Part shown: piece after piece, positions 1 through 5,950 of the stretch | Numbering within the stretch: the stretch's first letter is position 1 | How the letters are laid out: each line of letters begins with the position of its first letter | Assembly (NCBI GenBank): GCA_026786125.1 | Contig: JAJAYU010000347.1 | Location: forward strand, 1-6,212 | From: Chamaesiphon sp. | Lineage (GTDB): Bacteria > Cyanobacteriota > Cyanobacteriia > Cyanobacteriales > Chamaesiphonaceae | Reading direction: 5' to 3' | DNA: 6,212 bases | Notes under the pieces: generated by a model | Seen by the model: the letters and a program-made list of their open reading frames with translations, nothing else | The model's database searches: none | Told to the model about the DNA's origin: nothing | Translations under genes and position numbers: made by a program

Positions 1-97
1 CTATAAAAAATCGTCCATCAGGATCGATATGATAGGCATCTTGGTTGGCACTCCGGACCATCCCTTTATCTGTAAGACCTGTGAACAGCGATTTCAT
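1..97 (-). CDS. PP2C-family serine/threonine protein phosphatase, N-terminal part (PphA-like)
   Basis: Partial gene: it starts at the ATG at 97-95 and runs off the left edge after 32 codons. The visible protein begins MKSLFTGLTDKGMVRSANQD and continues to DPDGRFFI. This is the hallmark start of bacterial PP2C phosphatases: a G-x-T-D-x-G-x-V-R-x-x-N-x-D block supplying the first metal-coordinating Asp region, then a strand that normally leads into the VADGMGG metal motif, here beyond the edge. PP2C enzymes are Mn/Mg-dependent and remove phosphate from Ser/Thr. It lies 158 bp downstream of the ABC1 kinase gene on the same strand. From memory, Synechocystis has the same adjacency (sll1770/sll1771), where sll1771 is PphA, the PII phosphatase. 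That role here is inference; only the family is firm. The reading frame stays open upstream of the ATG but has no ATG, GTG or TTG there, so this start is the only usual choice. Confidence 0.87.
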   Translation of the reverse strand, partial: MKSLFTGLTDKGMVRSANQDAYHIDPDGRFFI

Positions 98-255
98 AAT
101 CTGATTGCCTGTGACGATTGATAAGCCAAAACCTTGGAATGGACAGATGTAGAGCGGGCGAATTGGTGATACTGAGTGCTGAATATGCTCAACTACATAG
201 TACCCACGATGGGACTGATAATTCGCTGCCAGTTCGCCTGAGTAAAATCTTTTAT

Positions 256-2067
256 TTATGACGGGCGATCTTGACGATCGAGTTTCCGCATTTGCCGAAA
301 CCAGACTATCATGGCGATCAGTGCAAATGCCCCAATTACCCCTGCCGCGATCGCATATTGATTGACAAATAGCATCGTAGCAGACAATGTAAATGTCGCA
401 ACAAGGATTGTATAATTTGTGTTTTGTTGCATCGAACTCAGTCTGCGTAAGTAACGATCTGTTTCGCTCGAACGGACGCGGACGCGGATATCACCCCGTT
501 CTAGTTTGTCGATGGTGTCTTCGAGACGGCGGGGTAAGCCGAGAGCGGATGTGCCAACCTGGGCGGCTTGGCGACCGATTTCGGCGAGGAATGTATTTGC
601 GTCGGGAGTGTTGCTACCGTTGGTATTCATCATTTGAAAGGCAAAGGGCTGGGCTGCTGTCATGAAATTGAAATCAGGATCGAGTCCTTTCCCGACCCCT
701 TCGATGGTGGAGAATGCCCGCATCACGAAGGTAAAGGTGGCAGGGAACCGAAATGGTTGTCCGTAGGCGATATCATACAGATCGTCAGTAATCTGGGAGA
801 CCGATTGGGCTTCTAAGGGTTTGTCGAGAAAGTTGTCTAGTAAGTATTGAATCGAACGACGAATCGGATCGGTATCTGCATCGGCAGACACCGCGCCTAA
901 ATCGACTAAACCTCGGACAACTCGATCGGCATTGCGGCCAGCGATGGCTAATAATGTATTTACCAGCTTCTCCTTGGTTCCGGGCGCAATTCGTCCCATC
1001 ATTCCAAAATCATAGAAGATTAACGCGCCAGTTTGTGGATCGATCGCTACATTTCCAGGATGAGGATCGGCGTGAAAGAAGCCATCGGTGAGCAGTTGTT
1101 GCAGGTAAGCAGTGGCACTCTGGCGGGCAATGGCTTCTCGATCGAGTCCAGCCGCTTCTAAACCTTCATAGTTACTGATTTTGATACCTGGCAGGTACTG
1201 TAAGGTGAGGGTGCGAGTGGAGGAATACCGCCAATAGACACGGGGGACTTTGACCCACTCTTGCGCCCGAAAGTTTCTTCTGAAAGTATCGGCATTTTGT
1301 CCTTCACTGATATAGTCTGTCTCTTCCCACAGGATCCGACAGCATTCATCATAAATTCCTAACCAATCTCGTCCACCCTTGCCCCATTTGGGATGATTTT
1401 GGAAGTACTTGGCAATCCCGCGCAGGATTTCCAGATCGATCGTAAATAACTTGTGTAATCCTGGGCGTTGGACTTTGACGACAACTTCTTCGCCTGTATG
1501 CAACCGTGCTAGATGAACCTGCCCCAAACTCGCAGCAGCTAGCGGCACCCGCTCAAAACTAGCAAACAATTCAGGAATATTCTTGCCCAAATCTCGCGTA
1601 ATAATCTCTTCTACTTGGGCATAACTAAACGCAGGTACCCGATCTTGCAACTTTGAGAGTTCCTCAACATATTCCACTGGAAACAAATCTGCCCTGGTCG
1701 AAAATAGCTGCCCTAACTTGATGAAAGTCGGCCCTAATTCCAAAAACGTATCCCGAATCCAAATCGCCTGTCGCCGCTTCCTAGCCGCCTGTTTTGCCTC
1801 CGTGTAGCCCCCAAGATAACTCCACTTCTTGCCATCAAGCCAAGAACCATTCAAAAATCTTAGGAAAAATGACCAGATATCAATCTTCCGCCGCCGCTTG
1901 GAATAGTTAGTCCGATTCCACCGATAGGCGCGATTGTCATTGCTCGGTGGCGGCTCTGGCGTATTTTGGGAAACAGCAATAATCGCTAATTCTGACACAG
2001 GATCTTGATGTGGTAGAGATAATCTATCGTCGCTAGAGATTACGTAGGATTCGGAAGTAGCAGTCAC
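256..2067 (-). CDS. AarF/UbiB/ABC1-family atypical protein kinase
   Basis: 603 aa from a GTG at 2067-2065. The ABC1/UbiB fold is clear (residues counted from this GTG): the KxGQ motif K117-L-G-Q120 in FIKLGQLFSTRADLFP, the alanine-rich loop that replaces a P-loop (AAASLGQ, 177-183), the ATP lysine in VVVKVQRPG (K198), an EETDY acidic block near 248-252, the catalytic HADPHPGN (332-339) and the metal-binding DFG (353-355). Two C-terminal hydrophobic helices (about 551-569 and 572-590) anchor it in membrane. Family members support quinone or prenyl-lipid metabolism; cyanobacterial and plastid ones act at thylakoids or lipid droplets, and the true substrate is usually unknown. The frame also opens with a TTG at 2118 (620 aa), but the extra 17 codons are a degenerate heptad leader like those before menG and hemJ, so I prefer GTG 2067; GTG 1998 is a further option. 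It lies 65 bp behind the small coiled-coil gene and is probably co-transcribed with it. Confidence 0.95.
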   Translation of the reverse strand: MTATSESYVISSDDRLSLPHQDPVSELAIIAVSQNTPEPPPSNDNRAYRWNRTNYSKRRRKIDIWSFFLRFLNGSWLDGKKWSYLGGYTEAKQAARKRRQAIWIRDTFLELGPTFIKLGQLFSTRADLFPVEYVEELSKLQDRVPAFSYAQVEEIITRDLGKNIPELFASFERVPLAAASLGQVHLARLHTGEEVVVKVQRPGLHKLFTIDLEILRGIAKYFQNHPKWGKGGRDWLGIYDECCRILWEETDYISEGQNADTFRRNFRAQEWVKVPRVYWRYSSTRTLTLQYLPGIKISNYEGLEAAGLDREAIARQSATAYLQQLLTDGFFHADPHPGNVAIDPQTGALIFYDFGMMGRIAPGTKEKLVNTLLAIAGRNADRVVRGLVDLGAVSADADTDPIRRSIQYLLDNFLDKPLEAQSVSQITDDLYDIAYGQPFRFPATFTFVMRAFSTIEGVGKGLDPDFNFMTAAQPFAFQMMNTNGSNTPDANTFLAEIGRQAAQVGTSALGLPRRLEDTIDKLERGDIRVRVRSSETDRYLRRLSSMQQNTNYTILVATFTLSATMLFVNQYAIAAGVIGAFALIAMIVWFRQMRKLDRQDRPS

Positions 2068-2072
2068 GGAAT

Positions 2073-2100
2073 TTATATGGGTAGTTGGTAATGGTTGATG
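2073..2100 (-). repeat. Degenerate heptad leader before the ABC1 kinase start
   Basis: On the minus strand four G-free heptads, CATCAAC, CATTACC, AACTACC and CATATAA, follow one another and end 5 nt before the GTG at 2067. Their composition (only A, C, T) and phase match the clearer heptads before hemJ and menG. This is the reason to treat 2068-2118 as leader rather than coding sequence. The repeats are degenerate, so confidence is moderate. Confidence 0.4.
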
Positions 2101-2132
2101 ATTTACTGCTCCTCGCAACTAACCGTTGGCGA

Positions 2133-2447
2133 TTAACCTTGTTGGCGATGGCTTTGAATTTCGGCTCTGAGTCTAGCAATTTCGGCGCGGAGATCGTCGA
2201 TCGTTTCTTGGACATCGACGGTTTGCCCAGTAGCGGATACTGTAGTAGTGTTCCCACCAGCACTGGCGGTTTCTCGTGCTGCTCGATCAAGCACTTCTTG
2301 AGTAAACTGCCGCAATTTCTCGCCCTGTTCGGCATTAATTTTCCCCAATTCGCTCAGGGTATAGGTCAAAGTCTCACCCAGCTTGTCATTTAGGCTCTCC
2401 GCTAGGGCGCGTCCGAGGAAAAAGCTATTCAGTACTGGTTTTGTCAT
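2133..2447 (-). CDS. Small conserved cyanobacterial coiled-coil protein of unknown function (DUF6825/phasin-like)
   Basis: 104 aa, ATG at 2447-2445. No enzyme motif is visible. The first half (about residues 1-60, MTKPVLNSFFLGRALAESLN then two amphipathic stretches around LSELGK and LRQFTQEVLDRAAR) looks helical and phasin-like. A Ser/Thr/Gly-rich linker (60-76) follows, then a short charged coiled coil (77-98) with hydrophobic positions in I-DDL-AEI-RL-AEI spacing. There is no signal peptide or membrane helix. From memory this resembles cyanobacterial proteins filed as DUF6825, found beside the ABC1 kinase in other cyanobacteria; the domain number is uncertain. Its stop lies 14 bp from the longest possible kinase ORF start and 65 bp from the preferred one, so it probably heads an operon with the kinase and perhaps the phosphatase. 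A role as adaptor or partner of the kinase is inference from position only. Confidence 0.85.
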   Translation of the reverse strand: MTKPVLNSFFLGRALAESLNDKLGETLTYTLSELGKINAEQGEKLRQFTQEVLDRAARETASAGGNTTTVSATGQTVDVQETIDDLRAEIARLRAEIQSHRQQG

Positions 2448-2479
2448 GGGTGGATCTTAAAATTGTACTTCTGTAAAGA

Positions 2480-2485
2480 ATTATA
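2480..2485 (-). promoter_or_regulatory. Candidate -10 box (TATAAT) for the coiled-coil/ABC1 kinase operon
   Basis: A perfect TATAAT on the minus strand lies 32 bp upstream of the ATG at 2447. It would give a transcript start near 2473 and a leader of about 25 nt. No good -35 hexamer is present at 16-18 bp, so if real this is a -10-only (type 2-like) cyanobacterial promoter. Expected by chance in AT-rich spacer DNA, hence the modest confidence. Confidence 0.4.
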
Positions 2486-2642
2486 ACGCGGAAGAGTTGG
2501 GGGTTGTGGGCAAAAAATGCGGTCTTGGGGTTTCCCAACTAGAGCATCTGCCGTGGTTTCCTCAGATAGAACAGCTTTTCCAGGTAGTTGGAAGATATTG
2601 TGAAATCAAATAATTAGCAGCATCTAACTATCAACGATCGAT

Positions 2643-3356
2643 CTATTTCGTTAATACTAATATACCCATCATGCCACCGGCGATCGGATAATGAGTTGCC
2701 TGACTAAATCCAGCCGCCAATCCTAACTCTACCTGCTCAGTACCAGTGGGGAATCGATCGAGACTAGGATTCAAATAAGCATACTCATCAGTCATTCCCA
2801 ATTGGGCTGCTTTAGGTACAACGATCGCATCCAGATACCATTGCTGAAAGCGACGAATTAATTTACCACTAGGGCGATGAAAATCGAGAATTGCCACATT
2901 ACTATCAGCTTTTAAAACGCGGTGCAACTCTGTCAAACAGAGTGGAATATCAGTAACATTTCGCAAGCCATAACCCATCGTCGCTGCATCAAAATAAGCA
3001 TCAGCAAATGGTAAATTGAGCGCATCAGCTTCCACCCAAGTGATTTGATCTAGTGGTGGATAAATATCAGCGATCTTTGCTGCGGCATTTGCTAGTTGTG
3101 CAGGTGCAAAGTCAGCTCCGATCACTGTACCTGTGGTACCAACTTGTTTTGCTAAAAGTTGAGTAATATCGCCACTACCACAACAAATATCTAGACAAAT
3201 AGCTCCAGCTTTCGCACCACTCCAAGACGCAGCCATTTGTTTCCATACCCAGTGAATACCAAAGCTCAGATCGTTATTTAACCTGTCGTATACAGGTGCA
3301 ATTCGATTGAAGATTGATTGGATATCTGTGGATGTATAGTTTGATTTAGTTGGCAT
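2643..3356 (-). CDS. menG: Demethylphylloquinone/demethylmenaquinone methyltransferase (UbiE/MenG family)
   Basis: 237 aa, ATG at 3356-3354, usual length for the family. It is a class I SAM methyltransferase with both UbiE/MenG signatures: YDRLNNDLSFGIHWVWKQM near the N terminus (23-41) and HRVLKADSNVAILDF (145-159). SAM motif I is LDICCGSGD (55-63), with an acidic residue (D82) at the end of the second strand. The family-specific block ATMGYGLRN (125-133), then YAYLNPSLDRFP (193-203 region) and the closing GGMMGILVLTK, leave little doubt. In cyanobacteria this enzyme methylates 2-phytyl-1,4-naphthoquinone, the last step of phylloquinone, the photosystem I electron carrier; in ubiquinone makers the homologue acts on both quinones. 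The substrate is inferred from the host. It follows hemJ on the same strand after a 133-bp spacer with its own repeats, so co-transcription is possible but not shown. No Shine-Dalgarno sequence precedes the ATG. Confidence 0.95.
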   Translation of the reverse strand: MPTKSNYTSTDIQSIFNRIAPVYDRLNNDLSFGIHWVWKQMAASWSGAKAGAICLDICCGSGDITQLLAKQVGTTGTVIGADFAPAQLANAAAKIADIYPPLDQITWVEADALNLPFADAYFDAATMGYGLRNVTDIPLCLTELHRVLKADSNVAILDFHRPSGKLIRRFQQWYLDAIVVPKAAQLGMTDEYAYLNPSLDRFPTGTEQVELGLAAGFSQATHYPIAGGMMGILVLTK

Positions 3357-3361
3357 CTATG

Positions 3362-3389
3362 ATTGATGATTGGTGGATGGTGGATGGTG
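3362..3389 (-). repeat. Heptad tandem repeat (STRR) directly upstream of menG
   Basis: Read in the menG sense, four exact-phase heptads occur: CACCATC twice, CACCAAT, CATCAAT. Five bases (CATAG) then separate them from the ATG. The tract has no G in the sense strand. This is the short tandemly repeated repetitive sequence type known from cyanobacteria. It replaces any Shine-Dalgarno sequence in the leader. Confidence 0.75.
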
Positions 3390-3417
3390 CTTTAACGAAA
3401 ATAAGAATAGAACGTAG

Positions 3418-3434
3418 GGTGGGCATTGCCCACC
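3418..3434. repeat. 17-bp perfect palindrome, REP-like, between hemJ and menG
   Basis: GGTGGGCA, a central T, and TGCCCACC form a perfect 8-bp inverted repeat, preceded by GTAG. In RNA it would fold as a 7-bp GC-rich stem with a 3-nt loop on either strand. The GTAGGGTG at 3414-3421 matches the outer end of the larger element at 5951-6034, which suggests that both belong to a dispersed cyanobacterial palindrome family. It has no adjacent U-tract, so it is not a classical terminator, though it could stall transcription or protect the 3' end of the hemJ message. Confidence 0.65.
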
Positions 3435-3489
3435 AGCTAAGATTGTAGATAAATTCTATTTGATGAATGTTCACTATATACCGACTTAA

Positions 3490-4065
3490 TCATGCGTTTA
3501 CTTCAGGTGTAGTTGCTGCTAATTTTTCGCCATCTAATCTACGTTTACGGGCATAGAGCTGAATTGTTGCTGCCATTACTACGACCAATCCCACAATTAC
3601 ATAACCAGTAATATCAGTAGGTAGATTATTCTTGAAAATTGCCAGCAAGACGATCGCCACTAAAAATAAAGTCGGTAATTCATTTAGTCCGCGCAACTGT
3701 TGACTACTCCATTTGCACTCATTTATTACCAGCTTTTTCATTAAGCTCCGGCAATAGAAGTGATAGCCAATCAGTAGGGCTACCAATCCGAGCTTGATAT
3801 GTAACCAACGCTCATGAATAATCCCTGGCTCCGTCGAGATAATCCCAATCGCCATCGCGATCGTTACCAGCATTCCAGGTGTGGTAATAATACTATAGAG
3901 CCGCTTTTCCATAATCTGGTATTGCGCTTGGAGAATACTCCGAGCAGGCTCAGGCTGTTCATTTGCCTCTACATGATAGATAAACAACCGCACTAGATAA
4001 AACAATCCTGCAAACCAAACTGTAAAACCGACAATGTGAAAAGACTTAAACCACTGGTATGCCAT
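3490..4065 (-). CDS. hemJ: Protoporphyrinogen IX oxidase HemJ
   Basis: 191 aa, ATG at 4065-4063, near the usual length of about 190-205. Integral membrane protein with about five helices (roughly residues 8-29, 56-78, 86-104, 129-146, 153-171). Family hallmarks are H10 in WFKSFHIVG, the block WFAGLFYLVRLFIYH (17-31), MEKRLYSIITTPGM (52-65), WLHIKLGLVALLIGYH (87-102) and RGLNELPTL (125-133). HemJ oxidises protoporphyrinogen IX to protoporphyrin IX in the branch feeding haem and chlorophyll; in cyanobacteria it is a haem-binding membrane enzyme that replaces HemG/HemY. The C-terminal tail (172-191) is charged and cytosolic-looking. It is divergent from the TauE permease gene and lies upstream of menG on the same strand. 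The ATG has no Shine-Dalgarno sequence; a heptad repeat leads into it with only 3 nt between. Confidence 0.93.
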   Translation of the reverse strand: MAYQWFKSFHIVGFTVWFAGLFYLVRLFIYHVEANEQPEPARSILQAQYQIMEKRLYSIITTPGMLVTIAMAIGIISTEPGIIHERWLHIKLGLVALLIGYHFYCRSLMKKLVINECKWSSQQLRGLNELPTLFLVAIVLLAIFKNNLPTDITGYVIVGLVVVMAATIQLYARKRRLDGEKLAATTPEVNA

Positions 4066-4068
4066 GAA

Positions 4069-4103
4069 ATTAGTGAATGGTGGATGGTGAATGGTGGATG
4101 GCG
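4069..4103 (-). repeat. Heptad tandem repeat (STRR) directly upstream of hemJ
   Basis: In the hemJ sense five heptads follow without a gap: CGCCATC, CACCATT, CACCATC, CACCATT, CACTAAT, then TTC and the ATG. Alternation of two variants suggests duplication of a 14-bp unit. The unit CACCATC is shared exactly with the menG leader, in the same orientation relative to its gene. Confidence 0.75.
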
Positions 4104-4184
4104 AACCAAAGCTAACTTTTTATTCTTGCTACGTTGGCACGAACAATCATCCTCATATCCTAGGTTAGGAAAAAAGGTTGGTGG

Positions 4185-4214
4185 TTGTCAGCGCGATCGA
4201 GATAAGCTTAATAT
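4185..4214 (+). promoter_or_regulatory. Candidate sigma-70-type promoter of the TauE permease gene
   Basis: TTGTCA at 4185-4190 (five of six consensus bases) and TAATAT at 4209-4214 (four of six) are separated by 18 bp. The predicted start near 4221 would leave a leader of about 18 nt that carries the AGAGGA ribosome site at 4227-4232 ahead of the GTG at 4239. The order promoter, ribosome site and start codon is coherent, but the call rests on pattern alone. Confidence 0.45.
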
Positions 4215-4238
4215 TCTGCAATATCTAGAGGATTGAAT

Positions 4239-5012
4239 GTGCCCTGGGATTTGGGAATATTAGTATTAGGTGGTGTGATATCGGGACTGCTGGCCGGGAT
4301 TTTGGGGATTGGGGGTGGCTCGGTGTTGGTACCATTGATGGTATCTCTGGGCTTTACACCGATTCAGGCGATTGGCACTAGTAGTCTAGCGATTTTACTC
4401 ACGTCACTGTCGGGAAGTGTCCAAAATTGGCGGATGGGCTACATCGACTGGCACAAAATTGGCTTGCTCGGTTTACCCGCATTACTCTCAGCTCAAATTG
4501 GTGCAGCTCTGACACAGTATCTTCCGGCTCACTGGCTATTATTTGGATTCGCAGCATTGATGCTGACAAATATCTATCTAGTCGGCCTGAAACAACAACT
4601 GATTGGGGTCAAATCGACCACACCATCCACAAACCAGCAAAAATTACTACCAGGTATCTTGACAGGTAGTTTGGCTGGCTTGGTGGCTGGTTTGGTGGGA
4701 GTTGGTGGTGGGGCAATTATGGTGCCATTGCAGATGCTGCTATTGGGCGAGACAATCAAGGTCGCCATCCAGACTAGTCTGGGCGTAGTTGTCCTGACAG
4801 CGATTTCGGCTACGATCGGACACAGTCTCAATGGTCATGTTCTATTTAGTCAAGGTATAATTTTGGGAATTGGCGGTTTATTAGGCGCACAATTTGGCAC
4901 TCGTTATTTGCCAAAGCTGCCCGATGCTTTAGTTAGTAACTTATTTCGCCTCACCTTATTTTTAATTTCAATCTACAGCTTCTTCAAAGGTATCAGCATC
5001 AACCATCCTTAA
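4239..5012 (+). CDS. TauE/SafE family sulfite/anion exporter permease
   Basis: 257 aa from GTG 4239, a multi-pass membrane protein. It shows the internal two-fold repeat of the family: GLLAGILGIGGGSVLVPLM (about 16-34) followed by PIQAIGTSSLAIL, and GLVAGLVGVGGGAIMVPLQ (147-165) followed by AIQTSLGVVVL. The paired G-x-GGG turns and the T-S motifs are the usual signature. TauE/SafE proteins export sulfite, sulfoacetate and related organic or inorganic anions; the substrate here cannot be told from sequence. Start choice: a TTG at 4233 gives two more residues, but the Shine-Dalgarno-like AGAGGA (4227-4232) abuts it, whereas it sits 6 nt before GTG 4239, so I take GTG. An ATG at 4237 is out of frame and stops after eight codons. 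It is followed by pyrR 84 bp downstream on the same strand. Confidence 0.9.
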   Translation: MPWDLGILVLGGVISGLLAGILGIGGGSVLVPLMVSLGFTPIQAIGTSSLAILLTSLSGSVQNWRMGYIDWHKIGLLGLPALLSAQIGAALTQYLPAHWLLFGFAALMLTNIYLVGLKQQLIGVKSTTPSTNQQKLLPGILTGSLAGLVAGLVGVGGGAIMVPLQMLLLGETIKVAIQTSLGVVVLTAISATIGHSLNGHVLFSQGIILGIGGLLGAQFGTRYLPKLPDALVSNLFRLTLFLISIYSFFKGISINHP

Positions 5013-5067
5013 TAGTTGTGAAAATATCCAAACTACCTAATGAGTAATATTGATTTCATAACTTAAC

Positions 5068-5090
5068 TATCAATTATCAATTATCAATTA
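5068..5090 (+). repeat. Heptad tandem repeat (STRR), three TATCAAT units, upstream of pyrR
   Basis: Three perfect copies of TATCAAT occupy 5068-5088, followed by a partial TA. The tract ends 6 bp before the pyrR ATG at 5097. The sense strand is free of G. It is the same class of cyanobacterial heptanucleotide repeat as those before menG and hemJ, with a more AT-rich unit, and again no Shine-Dalgarno sequence is present. Confidence 0.8.
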
Positions 5091-5096
5091 CCCATC

Positions 5097-5633
5097 ATGT
5101 CCAACTCGATCGTTGAAATTCTATCTGCTGACGAAATTCGGCGCATGATTGTGAGACTAGCATCAGAAATTAATGAATGCTGTCAAGATTTAGCGCAGGT
5201 AGTACTAGTGGGGATCCAGACCAAAGGCGTACCATTAGCTAATAGACTGGCAAAACAGATTGAAATCTTAGAAGGCGTAAAAGTCCCTGTAGCTACTCTA
5301 GATATTACCTTCTATCGTGACGATCTAGATTCGATCGCAGTGAGAACGCCAGGTAAAACAGATATTCCGGTAGATTTAAATGGTAAGACGGTAATCTTGG
5401 TAGATGACGTGATTTATGAAGGTAGAACGATCCGTGCGGCACTCAATGCCGTGAATGAATATGGTCGTCCCAAGCAGATTTTACTTGCGGTATCGATCGA
5501 TCGTGGTCATCGTCAAGTCCCGATTCATCCCGATTTTGTCGGCAAAAAGCTACCAACTTCCCGTGAAGAAAAAGTTAAGGTTTACTTTCAAGAATCTGAT
5601 GGGCGAGATGGAGTAGAGTTAACTCGCGCGTAA
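5097..5633 (+). CDS. pyrR: PyrR bifunctional pyrimidine regulator / uracil phosphoribosyltransferase
   Basis: 178 aa, ATG at 5097, usual family length. It is a type I phosphoribosyltransferase with the PRPP loop [13 protein letters not shown] (99-111), plus the PyrR-specific blocks TFYRDDL (71-77), [21 protein letters not shown] (135-155) and [10 protein letters not shown] near the C terminus. In Bacillus PyrR binds pyr mRNA to attenuate pyrimidine genes and also makes UMP from uracil and PRPP. In this window there is no pyr gene beside it and I see no attenuator, so an enzymatic role may dominate; that is inference. The loop has E108 where Bacillus PyrR has Thr (VLYTGRT). It lies downstream of the TauE gene and ends 3 bp from the stop of the convergent YggT gene. 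Confidence 0.93.
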   Translation: MSNSIVEILSADEIRRMIVRLASEINECCQDLAQVVLVGIQTKGVPLANRLAKQIEILEGVKVPVATLDITFYRDDLDSIAVRTPGKTDIPVDLNGKTVILVDDVIYEGRTIRAALNAVNEYGRPKQILLAVSIDRGHRQVPIHPDFVGKKLPTSREEKVKVYFQESDGRDGVELTRA

Positions 5634-5636
5634 ATT

Positions 5637-5930
5637 TTAGTGATTCATCATTGTAATCAAACCTTGTTGTCCGACTAAAACTTCCCGAATCAAACTAATG
5701 ATTGCCACCCAAACAATCGGGGTAATATCTACGCCACCAATCGGTGGAATGATCTTGCGAGAAGGTGCTAGAAAAGGCTCTGTTGGAGCGATAACCAGAC
5801 TAAAAGGTAATTTTTGACTCTCTACCTGGGGATACCAAGTTAGGACGATCCGAAAAATGAACAAGAATGTCATCAGTACTAAAATCAGACTGACACCGAT
5901 ATTAAGTAGTTGAATATTATTAGCATTCAT
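5637..5930 (-). CDS. YggT/Ycf19/YlmG family membrane protein
   Basis: 97 aa, ATG at 5930-5928, typical length. Two membrane helices (about 9-30 and 68-88) flank the conserved block RIVLTWYPQ (27-35) and TEPFLAPSRKIIPPIGGVDITP (50-71), the family signature with its L-x-P-x-R-K-I-I-P segment. Plastid and cyanobacterial relatives (Ycf19, YlmG, CCB3) have been linked to nucleoid distribution and to haem attachment to cytochrome b6; which applies here is not visible from sequence. A second ATG-free start is not available nearby, and no Shine-Dalgarno sequence precedes the ATG. Its stop lies 3 bp from the pyrR stop. Upstream, the spacer to the nitrilase gene is 105 bp, of which 84 bp is a repeat element. 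Confidence 0.9.
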   Translation of the reverse strand: MNANNIQLLNIGVSLILVLMTFLFIFRIVLTWYPQVESQKLPFSLVIAPTEPFLAPSRKIIPPIGGVDITPIVWVAIISLIREVLVGQQGLITMMNH

Positions 5931-5950
5931 AAAAATTTGTTGTGATAAAT

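Noticed and set aside
98..280. Open frame continuing upstream of the phosphatase ATG for over 50 codons (residues such as GELAANYQSHRGYYVVEHIQ)
   Set aside because: No ATG, GTG or TTG occurs in that frame between the kinase stop and the ATG at 97, and the PP2C fold begins right after that ATG. Treated as untranslated spacer.
393..816. Two overlapping plus-strand ORFs (82-90 aa)
   Set aside because: They are antisense to the kinase gene, have no recognisable family and Cys/Arg-rich composition typical of shadow frames.
2033..2393. About 100-aa ORFs on both strands over the coiled-coil gene and its junction with the kinase
   Set aside because: They overlap two supported genes in other frames and show no conserved motif; the 104-aa minus-strand frame fits the family and operon context better.
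2495..2540. 7-bp inverted repeat (AGTTGGG at 2495-2501, CCCAACT at 2534-2540) upstream of the coiled-coil gene
   Set aside because: The loop is 32 nt and the stem short; expected by chance, and no operator family is recognised.
2615..2642. Possible terminator hairpin after menG (TTAG...CTAA)
   Set aside because: The stem is only 4 bp with no U-run in the right place.
3362..4103. Short repeats as a CRISPR array
   Set aside because: The units are 7 bp, directly tandem and without spacers.
4036..4236. 66-aa plus-strand ORF between hemJ and the TauE gene
   Set aside because: It begins inside hemJ on the other strand and translates the heptad repeats (WWMVNGGW); the region is better explained as a divergent promoter and leader zone.
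4574..4831. 85-aa minus-strand ORF inside the TauE gene
   Set aside because: Proline/threonine-rich shadow of the Gly-rich TauE repeat.
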